Part shown: positions 1 through 8,579 of the stretch, one piece after another
Position numbering within the stretch: position 1 is the stretch's first letter
Layout of the letters: every line of letters starts with the position of its first letter
Assembly (NCBI RefSeq): GCF_000759445.1
Contig: NZ_JRMB01000001.1
Span: 1,116,001-1,180,000 of the forward strand
DNA from: Pseudomonas lutea
Lineage (GTDB): Bacteria > Pseudomonadota > Gammaproteobacteria > Pseudomonadales > Pseudomonadaceae
DNA length: 64,000 nt
Reading direction: 5' to 3'
Position numbers and translations under genes: made by a program
Notes under the pieces: generated by a model
What the model was told of the DNA's origin: nothing
Databases searched by the model: none
What the model saw: only the letters and a program-made list of their open reading frames with translations

Positions 1-1553
1 TGCGCCTGCACGGCCGCGTACGCCTCAGCGTCGTCCACGTCGGCATGGCGTGCGGCAAGCAATCGGTTGGATAATTCGAGCTCGTCGCCGTGCTGGCGCT
101 CCAGGCTCGCCAGCGCTGCGCCATGGGCGGCAAGCTGCGCGGCGATGGCGGCCAGACGCTCGTCGGCGTTGCGCCCATTGATGCGCGCGTCCTCCTCCAG
201 CGCCTGGCGCTCCTGTTCCAGTGCGCACTGCAGCGCTTTGAGGGTGACAAGGGGTTGCGGCTGGCAATCCAGGCTCATGCGCACCCGGGCGCTGGCGGTG
301 TCGAGCAGGTCGACGGCTTTGTCCGGCAGTTGCCGACCGGGCAGATAACGGCGCGACAGCAGCACGGCGGCCTGGATGGCGGTGTCTTCGATGTGCACGC
401 CGTGGTGGCTGGCGTAGCGCGCCTTCAAGCCGCGCAGCATGACCATCGCGGTGGCATCGTCCGGCTCGTCGACCTTGACGGTCTGAAAGCGCCTTTCCAG
501 CGCCGGGTCACGCTCGAAGTACTGCTTGTACTCACCCCAGGTGGTGGCGGCGATGGTGCGCAGTTCGCCACGCGCCAACGCCGGTTTCAGCAAATTGGCG
601 GCGTCGGCACCGCCAGCCTGATTGCCGGCGCCGATCAAGGTGTGCGCTTCGTCGATGAACAGCAGCACGGGGTGTTCGGCCTGCTGCACGGCTTCGATCA
701 CGTCCTTGAGACGCTGCTCGAACTCACCTTTGACGCCGGCGCCCGCTTGCAAAAGGCCCAGGTCCAAGGTGCGTACGCTGACCGGTTTCAGGCTGGCAGG
801 CACGTTACCCGCAACGATGCGCAAGGCCAGGCCTTCGACCAGCGCCGTCTTACCCACCCCCGGCTCGCCCACCAGAATCGGGTTGTTCTTGCGTCGCCGG
901 CTGAGGATGTCGATGACCTGACGAATCTCGTCGTCACGGCCCAGCACCGGGTCGATTTCTCCCCTGCGCGCCTTGTCGGTGATGTCCTGGGTGAACCTTG
1001 CCAGCGCCGGATTCCCCGGCTCGCCGCCACACGCCTTAGGTGGTGCATTCGGGGTCAGGTCCAGACACTCTGGCGGCTGTTGGCGCTCGTCAGAGTGCTG
1101 GTCGAGCACCGGCAGCAGGTGACGCAGCTGCACATCGCTCACGCTCAGCAGCGGCCAGGCATCGACGCAGGCCAACAGCTTGGGGCTCTCGATCAGCGCG
1201 GCGAGTACGTCGGCCGAGCGCAGTTGCTGGTTGTCCTCTTCCATCGAGGCGCGCAGCCAGGCGTTCTTGATCAGCAACTGCAATTTGTCGCACAGCTGCG
1301 GCCGGACTTGCACGCTGCGCGGCAGGCTGTCCAGGTGGTCGAGCAGCCCGCGCCACAGCGCGTCGATGTCCCACTCGTAACGCCGGCCGATCAGCACCAG
1401 ATCGCCATCGCCCTGCCCCAGCAGTTTCAACAGCCAATGCTCAATGGTGATGTGGCCGTGCCCGCGGCTTTGACACAGCGTCGCCGCCGCGCTGAGCGCG
1501 TGGGCGCAAAATGGGTTGAGGCGGCGAAGCAAACCTGAAGAGCTCTGTGCCAT
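1..1553 (-). CDS. tssH: TssH/ClpV, type VI secretion AAA+ ATPase (partial, 3' end off the window)
   Basis: ClpV disassembles the contracted TssB/TssC sheath in the cytoplasm so that its subunits can be reused. Reading the minus strand from the ATG at 1553 gives MAQSSSGLLRRLNPFC and an N-terminal Clp repeat domain. The first AAA+ module follows, with Walker A GEPGVGKT at residues 229-236 and a Walker B LLFIDEAH. About 517 residues lie inside the window; the second ATPase module is beyond the left edge. It follows hcp after a 189-bp gap that contains two strong hairpins. The T6SS neighbours separate it from housekeeping ClpB. The reading frame is uninterrupted. Confidence 0.95.
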   Translation of the reverse strand, partial: MAQSSSGLLRRLNPFCAHALSAAATLCQSRGHGHITIEHWLLKLLGQGDGDLVLIGRRYEWDIDALWRGLLDHLDSLPRSVQVRPQLCDKLQLLIKNAWLRASMEEDNQQLRSADVLAALIESPKLLACVDAWPLLSVSDVQLRHLLPVLDQHSDERQQPPECLDLTPNAPPKACGGEPGNPALARFTQDITDKARRGEIDPVLGRDDEIRQVIDILSRRRKNNPILVGEPGVGKTALVEGLALRIVAGNVPASLKPVSVRTLDLGLLQAGAGVKGEFEQRLKDVIEAVQQAEHPVLLFIDEAHTLIGAGNQAGGADAANLLKPALARGELRTIAATTWGEYKQYFERDPALERRFQTVKVDEPDDATAMVMLRGLKARYASHHGVHIEDTAIQAAVLLSRRYLPGRQLPDKAVDLLDTASARVRMSLDCQPQPLVTLKALQCALEQERQALEEDARINGRNADERLAAIAAQLAAHGAALASLERQHGDELELSNRLLAARHADVDDAEAYAAVQA

Positions 1554-1653
1554 GGGTCGTCGTCCTTGTACGCAAAGGGGATCGTGCCGGCAGCGAGGCC
1601 GGCGGCCGGTCACTGCTTGCCGGGGGTTCTTGAGTCGCGAGTTACTGGCGGGA

Positions 1654-1732
1654 TGTGCTGGGTTGAACGCCCGCCTGCGGACCCTCAACCCAGCACACCG
1701 CAGCCGGCAGGCAAACGCTGCCTGCCTGCCGG
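1654..1732 (-). terminator. Two strong hairpins between hcp and clpV (possible attenuator or mRNA 3'-end structure)
   Basis: A perfect 13-bp inverted repeat (1654-1666 TGTGCTGGGTTGA with 1685-1697) is followed by a perfect 10-bp one (1704-1713 CCGGCAGGCA with 1723-1732). Neither has a clear T run. On the minus strand they lie just after the hcp stop codon. They could stabilise hcp mRNA or limit read-through into clpV; that role is inferred from position only. Confidence 0.4.
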
Positions 1733-1742
1733 CCGTGCAGCG

Positions 1743-2234
1743 TCAGGCGGTCTGTCGTTCGTTCCAGGAATCGGAGTGAATGATGTTGCCGTCCTTGTAG
1801 GTCCAGGTGACCTTCTCGTAGCGCAGCTCGATCATCTCCAGGTGGTTGTGCTTTTCCTTGGCCGGGTCTTTGACGTCGTGCATTTTTGGCGCGACGCGAA
1901 CAACCTTGACGTTCTCAAGCAGGGTGTTGAAGTACTCGACTTCCTGGCCGGCGTCGTCGATGCGGTACCACTTGAACTCCGCGCTTTTCAGGGTCTGCCC
2001 GGTGCCGACGGCCTTGTACAGGTACGGGCTGCTGGCATCGATTTCCTTGGTGAACAGAAACGGCGTGTGGACTCGCGCGCCGGTCAATTTGCCGGTGTTG
2101 TTGTCGGTGGGGATGTACACGCTGTGGTCCTGGGCGACGATTTCGACGCTGCCCTCCCGGGACTGCACGTTGACCGAACCTTTGATGTCGGCGCCGCCGT
2201 CATCTTTGAGCCAGAGGTAAACGGGAATAGCCAT
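1743..2234 (-). CDS. hcp: Hcp, type VI secretion tube protein
   Basis: Hcp hexamers stack into the inner tube that carries effectors and are themselves secreted. The 163-residue protein starts MAIPVYLWLKDDGG and includes the Hcp-family stretches GSVEIVAQDHSVYIPTD and HTPFLFTKEIDASSPYL, with no signal peptide. The start at 2234 is chosen over longer upstream extensions because AAAGGAG lies about 8 nt before this ATG and the protein then has the normal family length. It lies 16 bp after the OmpA-like gene and before clpV, so the tube gene is inside the structural operon rather than in a separate vgrG island. Confidence 0.97.
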   Translation of the reverse strand: MAIPVYLWLKDDGGADIKGSVNVQSREGSVEIVAQDHSVYIPTDNNTGKLTGARVHTPFLFTKEIDASSPYLYKAVGTGQTLKSAEFKWYRIDDAGQEVEYFNTLLENVKVVRVAPKMHDVKDPAKEKHNHLEMIELRYEKVTWTYKDGNIIHSDSWNERQTA

Positions 2235-2250
2235 GTGAAACTCCTTTGCT

Positions 2251-4053
2251 TCAGTTTTCGAATGCCGCGATAGGCGACGGGTTAGCCAGTCCGGCCCCGG
2301 CGGAAAGCGACCCGCAGGCCCCCTCTTCCGGAACCAGACGGATGTCGACGCGGCGGTTGGCCCTGCGTCCCTGTTCGGTGTCATTGCTGGCGATCGGCTG
2401 CGTGGCGCCGAAGCCCTGAACGGCGAAACAACTGCCGGGAATGCCGCCCATGCGCTGCATCCAGTCGCGCACGGAAGCGGCCCGGTCGCGGGACAGGCGC
2501 AGGTTGTGCTGCACACTGCCTGTGGCGTCGGTGTGACCGGTGACGACGATCAACCAGCCCGGTCGGGCCTTGATGCCCACCAGTGCGTTGATCAAGATCT
2601 GCGTGGAGTCAGCCTTGAGCTCGGCTGAACCGATGTGAAACAGCGAGAGCGTGTCCAGCCGCACCGGTTCAGGCGCACGTGTGGTCATCTCGGCGGCTGG
2701 CCGGTAATTGCCGATCGCCGCCCAGACCGGAATCCTCAGTTGCTCTGCGCGGTATAGCCCCAGCCCCAGTGAGGCCGGCTCGCCGTAGCGGTAGTAGTCG
2801 TCCAGGCGGCGAGCGTGCTGGTGCAGCACGTTCAGCGCTGCATCACGTTGCGCCGCGGCCTGCGCACCTCGGCCGGCGGTGTGGGTGATGGAGGCGAAGC
2901 GGCGCAGGTCATCACCGACCTGACGCAACAGCAGGGTGTTCTGCCGCGCCGAACTCGACATTGCGACGATGACCGTGAACGCTGCCAGCCATAAGCCCAC
3001 CACCGTGGCGCGGCGCACTGCGCTGTGGCCGTTGTGCCGGGGCAGCAGCTCCAACAGAGGGTCCGGCAGCGGCATCGCGCAGTCGTCTTGCGCCGCAAGG
3101 GTCGGGGCTGCACGCAACGCCGTTTTCGCCTGCAGCCACTGTTGCCAGACATTGCCCGGGACCGCCGGCGGCAAGCCCGCCCCGCGGTGGATGACGTAGG
3201 CCACTGGCAATGGCGTGTGATGGCGACCGGTGCGGGTGAAATACGGGGCCACGAACTGCGCCAGCCATGCCGCGCCGGCATTCATCTGCACGGTGGTGCG
3301 CAGCCGTTCGGCGCAGGCTTTGGGATCAGCCGCCTGACGCTGCCAGTCCTCGGCGCTGACGCAGCTGCCGTCGCCGCGCACCCGTGCAGAGGCACTGCCT
3401 GCCTCCCAGCTGAACCAGAGCGGTCGGGTCACGGAATCGGCATCATGCCGGCCAAGGCCGGTCGCGCCAGGGTGACGTGCGCTCTGCTGTGCCGGCTGAC
3501 AGCTCACCACCCACAATGGCAACGCCAGGGCACGGCTGCGGATGATCGAAAGCTGGTGCTCCAGCGCCCGGAGCTGCCCGGCCAGCTCGGCGGTGTCGGC
3601 GCAATGTGCTGGGTTGACGATGCACATAACGCTCAACTGTGACCGCCATTGCGGACGCGCTGTCAGCAAGGCGGCGACCTGCGAAGGCAGCGTTTCCACC
3701 GCCGGTACGCTGATGTAACAGCCGTTGGGCGTGAGGCGGATTTGGCTGTGCTCGACTGCACCGTCGGCAACTTCACGATTGCGAGGACCCAACAGCGCCA
3801 GGTGTTCCCCGCACACCAGCACCACCGGCTGGCCATACGCAACGCCGGGCAAAGACCGCCACGCCGCGACAGACAGCGACGCGCCAACACTCGCCGAGCG
3901 CCGACCTGCAAAGACCCACGCCGCGACGACCAGCGCCAGGGCAATCGCCCCTGAGACCGCCTGCGCACCAGGGCTCAGGGGCAACACGCCGATCAGCACG
4001 AGCGCAAGGCATCCGCACCATAGGACAAGACCACGCATCAGGTTGAGGGCCAT
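2251..4053 (-). CDS. T6SS-associated OmpA-family membrane protein (peptidoglycan anchor)
   Basis: This 600-residue protein has two N-terminal membrane helices (about 7-28 and 31-49), roughly 300 residues predicted to be cytoplasmic, a third helix (about 350-367) and a C-terminal OmpA-like domain (about 465-575). The last contains GHTDATGSVQHNLRLSRDRA, the motif that carries the peptidoglycan-binding Asp and Arg. In other T6SS clusters a domain of this kind, on TssL or on a TagL-like partner, ties the membrane complex to the cell wall. Here it is encoded just after tssL (7-bp gap), which itself lacks the domain. The two-helix/cytoplasmic/third-helix topology recalls a short TssM. Residue 6 is an alternative start. 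Confidence 0.85.
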   Translation of the reverse strand: MALNLMRGLVLWCGCLALVLIGVLPLSPGAQAVSGAIALALVVAAWVFAGRRSASVGASLSVAAWRSLPGVAYGQPVVLVCGEHLALLGPRNREVADGAVEHSQIRLTPNGCYISVPAVETLPSQVAALLTARPQWRSQLSVMCIVNPAHCADTAELAGQLRALEHQLSIIRSRALALPLWVVSCQPAQQSARHPGATGLGRHDADSVTRPLWFSWEAGSASARVRGDGSCVSAEDWQRQAADPKACAERLRTTVQMNAGAAWLAQFVAPYFTRTGRHHTPLPVAYVIHRGAGLPPAVPGNVWQQWLQAKTALRAAPTLAAQDDCAMPLPDPLLELLPRHNGHSAVRRATVVGLWLAAFTVIVAMSSSARQNTLLLRQVGDDLRRFASITHTAGRGAQAAAQRDAALNVLHQHARRLDDYYRYGEPASLGLGLYRAEQLRIPVWAAIGNYRPAAEMTTRAPEPVRLDTLSLFHIGSAELKADSTQILINALVGIKARPGWLIVVTGHTDATGSVQHNLRLSRDRAASVRDWMQRMGGIPGSCFAVQGFGATQPIASNDTEQGRRANRRVDIRLVPEEGACGSLSAGAGLANPSPIAAFEN

Positions 4054-4060
4054 GGGCGCG

Positions 4061-4744
4061 TCACACCCGCTCGATGAGGAGGGAGGCGACCAGCGCCGTC
4101 AGGTGCGAATCCAGCAGCCACCACAACCCGGCCAGCAACCCGCCGACCACGAGCAGGTGCAGCAACGGCGCCCGCAGCCAGGCCGGAACGGGCCCGCGTC
4201 CTCGGGCGTCGATCAGCGTCGGCAATGCCTGATCCAGCGCCAACGGCGGGACCCGTTCGTTGAGCGCGTCCACCAGTTGCTGCCGTTCTGGGTCAGTGGT
4301 TTCTGAATAGCGGCCCAGGAAACCCAGCATCAGCACGCGGTGGTAAACCGTGAGCACACACAGATCCGGCGATGGCTCGCGCAACACGTCGCGCATTTCC
4401 TCATACAGAAACTTGCCGGCCTGATGACGCGCGAAATACCGTGCCTGAAGCGGCTCCTGCGCCCATTGCGCGCGTGTCGCCTCATCGCCGCAGGCCAGCA
4501 CCGTTTCATCCAGCAACGCACATTGGGCATAACTGATGTGGTCAACGTTGCGCTGGCTGACGCCGGCCTTTTTAAGGGCAGCGCCCACTTCCACGACCTG
4601 CCTGGCGCACAGGTCGCGCAACGCATCGCCGTCCTGGACACTGCCCCCCTGGCGCAGTTCGATGACCAGCAAATAGCTGTCCAGCAGCAACGGGTCGACA
4701 TTTACCTGGGCCGCCACCGGCGTAGGTGCAATGGGCCGGCTCAT
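4061..4744 (-). CDS. tssL: TssL (DotU/IcmH family), T6SS inner-membrane protein
   Basis: TssL forms the inner-membrane complex with TssM and TssJ and contacts the baseplate. The 227-residue product has the DotU cytoplasmic helical domain (NVDPLLLDSYLLVIELRQGG near the start, then LDETVLACG and the YHRVLMLGFLGRY stretch). It ends in a tail anchor of about 20 hydrophobic residues followed by a short periplasmic end. There is no OmpA extension; that function is on the next gene. The start at 4744 overlaps the tssK stop by 4 nt, which indicates translational coupling. The frame remains open for another 22 codons upstream, but those overlap tssK. Confidence 0.93.
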   Translation of the reverse strand: MSRPIAPTPVAAQVNVDPLLLDSYLLVIELRQGGSVQDGDALRDLCARQVVEVGAALKKAGVSQRNVDHISYAQCALLDETVLACGDEATRAQWAQEPLQARYFARHQAGKFLYEEMRDVLREPSPDLCVLTVYHRVLMLGFLGRYSETTDPERQQLVDALNERVPPLALDQALPTLIDARGRGPVPAWLRAPLLHLLVVGGLLAGLWWLLDSHLTALVASLLIERV

Positions 4745-6096
4745 GAGCGCAACACCGCAAACAGCTCCAGCTTGACGTCCGGCACTGTGGTCGGCACGTA
4801 GAAGGCACAAACGCCTTCGGCGAGCACCGCCTGGCCGCTGGGATGGGCAAAGTCCAGGGCGAAATACTGATTCTCGAGACGCAGTGGAATCGCCGCCGGC
4901 ACATGGCTGAGCGGTTGCAACGGCACGCCATCCAGCGCGGCGTTGATCAATCGATCGACGTCATCGGGCGTACCGACCTTGCACAGCCGAGGGAACTGCG
5001 CCTGCAGTTGCGCCGGCGCCTCACGGCAGCGCACCGACAGGTAAAAGTCCGCCGCGTCGGCTTCGCGCAGCCGTGGGTCGTTGAACGTTACGTGCCAGCG
5101 ACCCGCCGTGATGTTCTCCAGCGTCAGGGCGATCACCCGCGACGGCAGGCTGGCTTCCAGCAATGTGGAGATCATCTGCATCAATGGCGGGAACACCGCC
5201 GCAAGATCGTCGTGACGGTACGCAGGGATGCCGTCCACGTCGTGCTCAAGGGAGAAGGTCAGCAAGGCGCCGGCCAGCTTCACCAGTTCCTGATAGACCT
5301 GCTCCGGGTGACGCTCGGGGCCGGCCACGAAATCGGCGAGTACCGGTTGATAGGTGTTGAGCGCGTTGAGCAGCCAGAACAGCGAGACGTCAGCGACCGC
5401 GAAGTCGGCCATGCGCTGATTGCTCTCGCGGCGCATGCCCATCAACCGCTGGCGCTTGGACGCCAGCTGGGTCAGCAGATTGTCGATCTGCACGAGCAGC
5501 CCCGGGTGCCCGGCGAAACTCAACAACGGCGGTATGAATGCGTCGTCCAGCCCCCAGCGACCTTGTCCGTCGCGCACCAGCCGGGCAACCGGGCAGGTCA
5601 GGAAGTTGGCCGTGTCATCACTGTCCAGGCGCAGGCTGAGCATGTGTTCGAGCACGCCAATCGACTGCTGATCGTCGCCATACAGGTCCTGCACCTCACG
5701 CCACGCCTGGCGGTAACGCACCGGCCGGTCAGCGCGGGCGCCCTCCATCAGGCAATTGCCGCCGTTGGCCTGTTCCAGCGGCAGGCACAGCAGCACGGTC
5801 ACGCCCTGCCCTGCAGCGATCTGGATCAGATCAAGGGCCAGCGCGGCGGGCAACGGGTCGGCTACGTCAGTGTCGATCAGCGTGCCGTCCGCCAGACGCA
5901 CACGCAGCGCGGAGGCTTTGAGTTTGCCCAGCCGCAAGGCTTCAGGATCGAACCGCGCAGCCTGCACACCCCATGGATGCACCCGTGACAAGTGCGCCAC
6001 GCATTCATTGGTCCAGGCTTCCCAGCGCGACTGTTGCTGGAATTGTTGCTGGGACAGCAGTGCGCCGCCAGCCCAGAGAGGTCGGTCGATTTTCAT
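4741..6096 (-). CDS. tssK: TssK (ImpJ/VasE family), T6SS baseplate adaptor
   Basis: TssK trimers connect the baseplate wedges to the TssL/TssM membrane complex. The 451-residue soluble protein matches the usual family length and begins MKIDRPLWAGGALLSQQQFQQQ, continuing into the HPWGVQAARFDPEALRLGKL region typical of the N-terminal shell domain. It follows tssC by 23 bp and overlaps tssL by 4 nt. No frameshift or unusual composition was seen. Confidence 0.94.
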   Translation of the reverse strand: MKIDRPLWAGGALLSQQQFQQQSRWEAWTNECVAHLSRVHPWGVQAARFDPEALRLGKLKASALRVRLADGTLIDTDVADPLPAALALDLIQIAAGQGVTVLLCLPLEQANGGNCLMEGARADRPVRYRQAWREVQDLYGDDQQSIGVLEHMLSLRLDSDDTANFLTCPVARLVRDGQGRWGLDDAFIPPLLSFAGHPGLLVQIDNLLTQLASKRQRLMGMRRESNQRMADFAVADVSLFWLLNALNTYQPVLADFVAGPERHPEQVYQELVKLAGALLTFSLEHDVDGIPAYRHDDLAAVFPPLMQMISTLLEASLPSRVIALTLENITAGRWHVTFNDPRLREADAADFYLSVRCREAPAQLQAQFPRLCKVGTPDDVDRLINAALDGVPLQPLSHVPAAIPLRLENQYFALDFAHPSGQAVLAEGVCAFYVPTTVPDVKLELFAVLRS

Positions 6097-6119
6097 GTTG
6101 TGCTCACCTATGGCCGACG

Positions 6120-7658
6120 TCAGGTTTTGGCTTTGGGCATCTGGGAAACCAGAGACAGATTCACGTCCATGCCTTCCACCTGGAAATGCGGCACGGCGTA
6201 CAGCTTCACGCGGAAGAACCCCGGGTTGTCATCGATGTCTTCCACCGTCACCCGGGCATCGCGCAACGGGTGCGAGGCTTGCAGATCGTCGCCCGGGTCG
6301 GTCATCTCGGTGACCAGGCCGCTGATCCATTTATTCAGTTCCAGCTCCAGCAAACGCCTGTCTTTGGTGGTGCCGATGTTTTCGCGTTGAATCAGCTTCA
6401 AATAATGCGCAATGCGCGACAGCAGGAAGATATAAGGCAGCCGCGAGTTGATCCGGCTATTGGCCGTTGCGTCGGCGGTGTCATATAGCGCCGGCTTCTG
6501 CGTGGAATTGGCGGAAAAGAAACAGGCGTAATCACGGTTCTTGTAATAAGAAAGCGGAATGAAGCCGAGGTTGGCAAATTCAAACTCACGGGTTTCCGGA
6601 ATCATCACTTCCGAAGGAATTTTTACCTGACTGCCCGTGCCCAGGTCATACAAATGAATGGGCAGGTCGGTCACTGCCCCGCCTGACTGCGGCCCGCGAA
6701 TCTGCACGCACCAGCCATTGGCGATGAAACTCTTGACCATGTTGGCGGCGAACGCAAAAGAGGCATTGGTCCACAGGTATTTGCTGTGGTCGGTGCCTTT
6801 GACACTTTCGATGTAATTGAAACTGCGCACCGGAACAGTGTCCGGCCCGTAGGGCAGGCGCCCCAGCACTCGCGGCATGGTCAGACCGATATACCTTGAA
6901 TCATCGGTATCGCGAAAAGACTTCCATTTGATGTATTCAGCGCGGTCAAAATAATTGCCGATGTCCTTGATCGCCGCCACCTCTTCCATGGTGGATTTAC
7001 CAAAGAAGGCAGGCCCTACCGAACCTACAAACGGCATGTGCGCCGCTGCAGCGACTTTCGAGATGTTACGCAGCAGCGCAATGTCTTGCGGACTGCGATC
7101 AAACTCGTAGTTGGAAACGGCCGCCGCAATGGGTTCGCCGCCCGGTGTGTCGTATTCCTGGGTATACGTGTGCATATACAAACCGCTTTGGGCGATCTCG
7201 GGCGCGTCTTCGAAGTCCTGGACCAGATGGTCCTTGCTGATGTCCAGCAACTCGATTCTCACGTTTTGCCGGAAATCGGTCTGATCGATCAGCGACTTCA
7301 CTCCGCGCCACGTCGACTCGACCCGCTGAAACTCTGGATGGTGCATGACCGCATCGAGCTGGCGGCTTATCTGCCCGTCCAGCGAGGCGATGTGCTCGTC
7401 CAGCAGGGTTTTATCAAGGCGCTGAACCTTGCGCGACGCGCCCTTAAGCAGGTTGAGGAACACGCTGACCGCTGCGGTCACGCGCTCGTCGGCAGAAATT
7501 TCAGACAGCGCTTCGTTGTTCTGAAATGCCTCGATGTCACCCAGCGTCGACACCGGGCTCAGGTTTATTTTGGAAAACAGCGCGCTATAGACGCCCGTGC
7601 TTTCTTCGGACAAAACGGTGCCGCCGCCCGATACTGCGGACGAGTGTTTCGAAGACAT
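6120..7658 (-). CDS. tssC: TssC (VipB), large subunit of the contractile sheath
   Basis: TssC and TssB together build the cytoplasmic contractile sheath around the Hcp tube. The 512-residue protein has the family's recognisable stretches: ESTWRGVKSLIDQTDF, EYDTPGGEPIAAAVSNYEFDRS and the C-terminal region with TVEDIDDNPGFFRVKLYAVPHFQVEG. Length is normal. It lies 30 bp downstream of tssB. The coding sequence is slightly more AT-rich than its flanks, as is tssB. Confidence 0.97.
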   Translation of the reverse strand: MSSKHSSAVSGGGTVLSEESTGVYSALFSKINLSPVSTLGDIEAFQNNEALSEISADERVTAAVSVFLNLLKGASRKVQRLDKTLLDEHIASLDGQISRQLDAVMHHPEFQRVESTWRGVKSLIDQTDFRQNVRIELLDISKDHLVQDFEDAPEIAQSGLYMHTYTQEYDTPGGEPIAAAVSNYEFDRSPQDIALLRNISKVAAAAHMPFVGSVGPAFFGKSTMEEVAAIKDIGNYFDRAEYIKWKSFRDTDDSRYIGLTMPRVLGRLPYGPDTVPVRSFNYIESVKGTDHSKYLWTNASFAFAANMVKSFIANGWCVQIRGPQSGGAVTDLPIHLYDLGTGSQVKIPSEVMIPETREFEFANLGFIPLSYYKNRDYACFFSANSTQKPALYDTADATANSRINSRLPYIFLLSRIAHYLKLIQRENIGTTKDRRLLELELNKWISGLVTEMTDPGDDLQASHPLRDARVTVEDIDDNPGFFRVKLYAVPHFQVEGMDVNLSLVSQMPKAKT

Positions 7659-7688
7659 AGTGATACCTGCTTTAAAAGACCCGGTTGA

Positions 7689-8192
7689 TTAACGCGCTGC
7701 AGGGGCTGTGAGCAGCGCCAGCTCAGCGCGCAACTCGTTGCTTAATGCTTCATCTTTTACGATGCGCTCAAGCTCAAGGCGGAATGTCGCGTTATCGAGC
7801 AGATTTGATTTGAGGTCACGCAGCAGATTGCGAGTGGCCAGCAATGCGCGCAGTGAAGGGATTTGCCTTGCCACTTGCTCGGGCTCGAAATCCTTCATCC
7901 TTTCAAATTTCAAGTCCACCGACGCATCAGAGCCATCGCCGGCAAAGGTGTTCTCAACGGTGAGTTTCAAGGCAGGTGAGAATTCGGTCAGCACATTGTC
8001 GAAATTATTTTTGTTGATATTGATCTTGCTGCGTTCAGACAACGGTCGATCTTCCTGACCATTGCTGTAATCGCCCAGCATCATCAATTTGAGAGGCAGT
8101 TCCACTTTTTTCTGTGCGCCGCCCGTGTGCAAATCAAGTTTTATATTGACCCGGGCCTTTGGCACTTCATTTTGAAAGCTGTTTGAAGCCAT
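7689..8192 (-). CDS. tssB: TssB (VipA), small subunit of the contractile sheath
   Basis: TssB pairs with TssC in the sheath and carries the helix recognised by ClpV in some systems. The 167-residue protein starts MASNSFQNEVPKARVNIKLDL and includes the conserved KKVELPLKLMMLGDYS and FDNVLTEFSPALKLTVENTF stretches. It is the first gene of the visible operon. Upstream lies a 387-bp intergenic region that must hold the promoter. Confidence 0.96.
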   Translation of the reverse strand: MASNSFQNEVPKARVNIKLDLHTGGAQKKVELPLKLMMLGDYSNGQEDRPLSERSKININKNNFDNVLTEFSPALKLTVENTFAGDGSDASVDLKFERMKDFEPEQVARQIPSLRALLATRNLLRDLKSNLLDNATFRLELERIVKDEALSNELRAELALLTAPAAR

Positions 8193-8510
8193 GACGTCTC
8201 CGTTAAATCAACTGTATGCAATGAGCGGGATATCTGTGTTGCTGCGCCTTTTGTATCAGGCAAGTGCCCTTGACCCAAGCGGTCAAGTTTTAACAAGTGT
8301 GAGCAACGAATCGGCCGATGAAGTTTGCGCTGGATTCGAGAAGTGCCAAGGCTAATGCCCTACGCATAAAAACTCCACCCACCAAATACAGGTCGAGAGC
8401 GATCCTACGGAAGTCTAGAAAGTTTCCTACAAATTAATTGCGAATAGCGGAACAAGTGCACAGGCAGAATGCATGGCCAATACAGTGGCGGCGAATTTTC
8501 CAGTACAGAT
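8193..8510 (-). promoter_or_regulatory. Upstream region of the T6SS operon (presumed promoter and leader)
   Basis: No ORF is convincing here. The stretch is AT-richer than the genes and must contain the tssB promoter. A perfect 7-bp hairpin with a 5-nt loop lies at 8269-8287 (CTTGACC/GGTCAAG), about 80 nt upstream of tssB. I looked for a -24/-12 sigma-54 promoter on the minus strand and found no good match, so the sigma factor is not assigned. Confidence 0.4.
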
Positions 8511-8563
8511 ATAAAAAACCGCAGGCGGTTGAACAGCGTCAGCTGCGCAACACACCTGCGGTT
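8511..8563 (-). terminator. Rho-independent terminator of the aldehyde dehydrogenase gene
   Basis: On the minus strand, AACCG-CCTG-CGGTT (8517-8530) is followed by TTTTTT. A second, larger pairing is possible between AACCGCAGG at 8517-8525 and CCTGCGGTT at 8555-8563, so two alternative stems share one arm. It lies 17 bp after the stop codon of the gene ending at 8580. Confidence 0.75.
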
Positions 8564-8579
8564 ATTAACTGCAGATGAA

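Noticed and set aside
90..1538. Long plus-strand frame opposite clpV
   Set aside because: The minus strand encodes an unmistakable ClpV with Walker A and the family N-terminus; the plus frame is an antisense artefact of high GC and has no family features.
8193..8460. Sigma-54 promoter for the T6SS operon
   Set aside because: A TGGCAC occurs on the minus strand, but no TTGC element follows at the required spacing.
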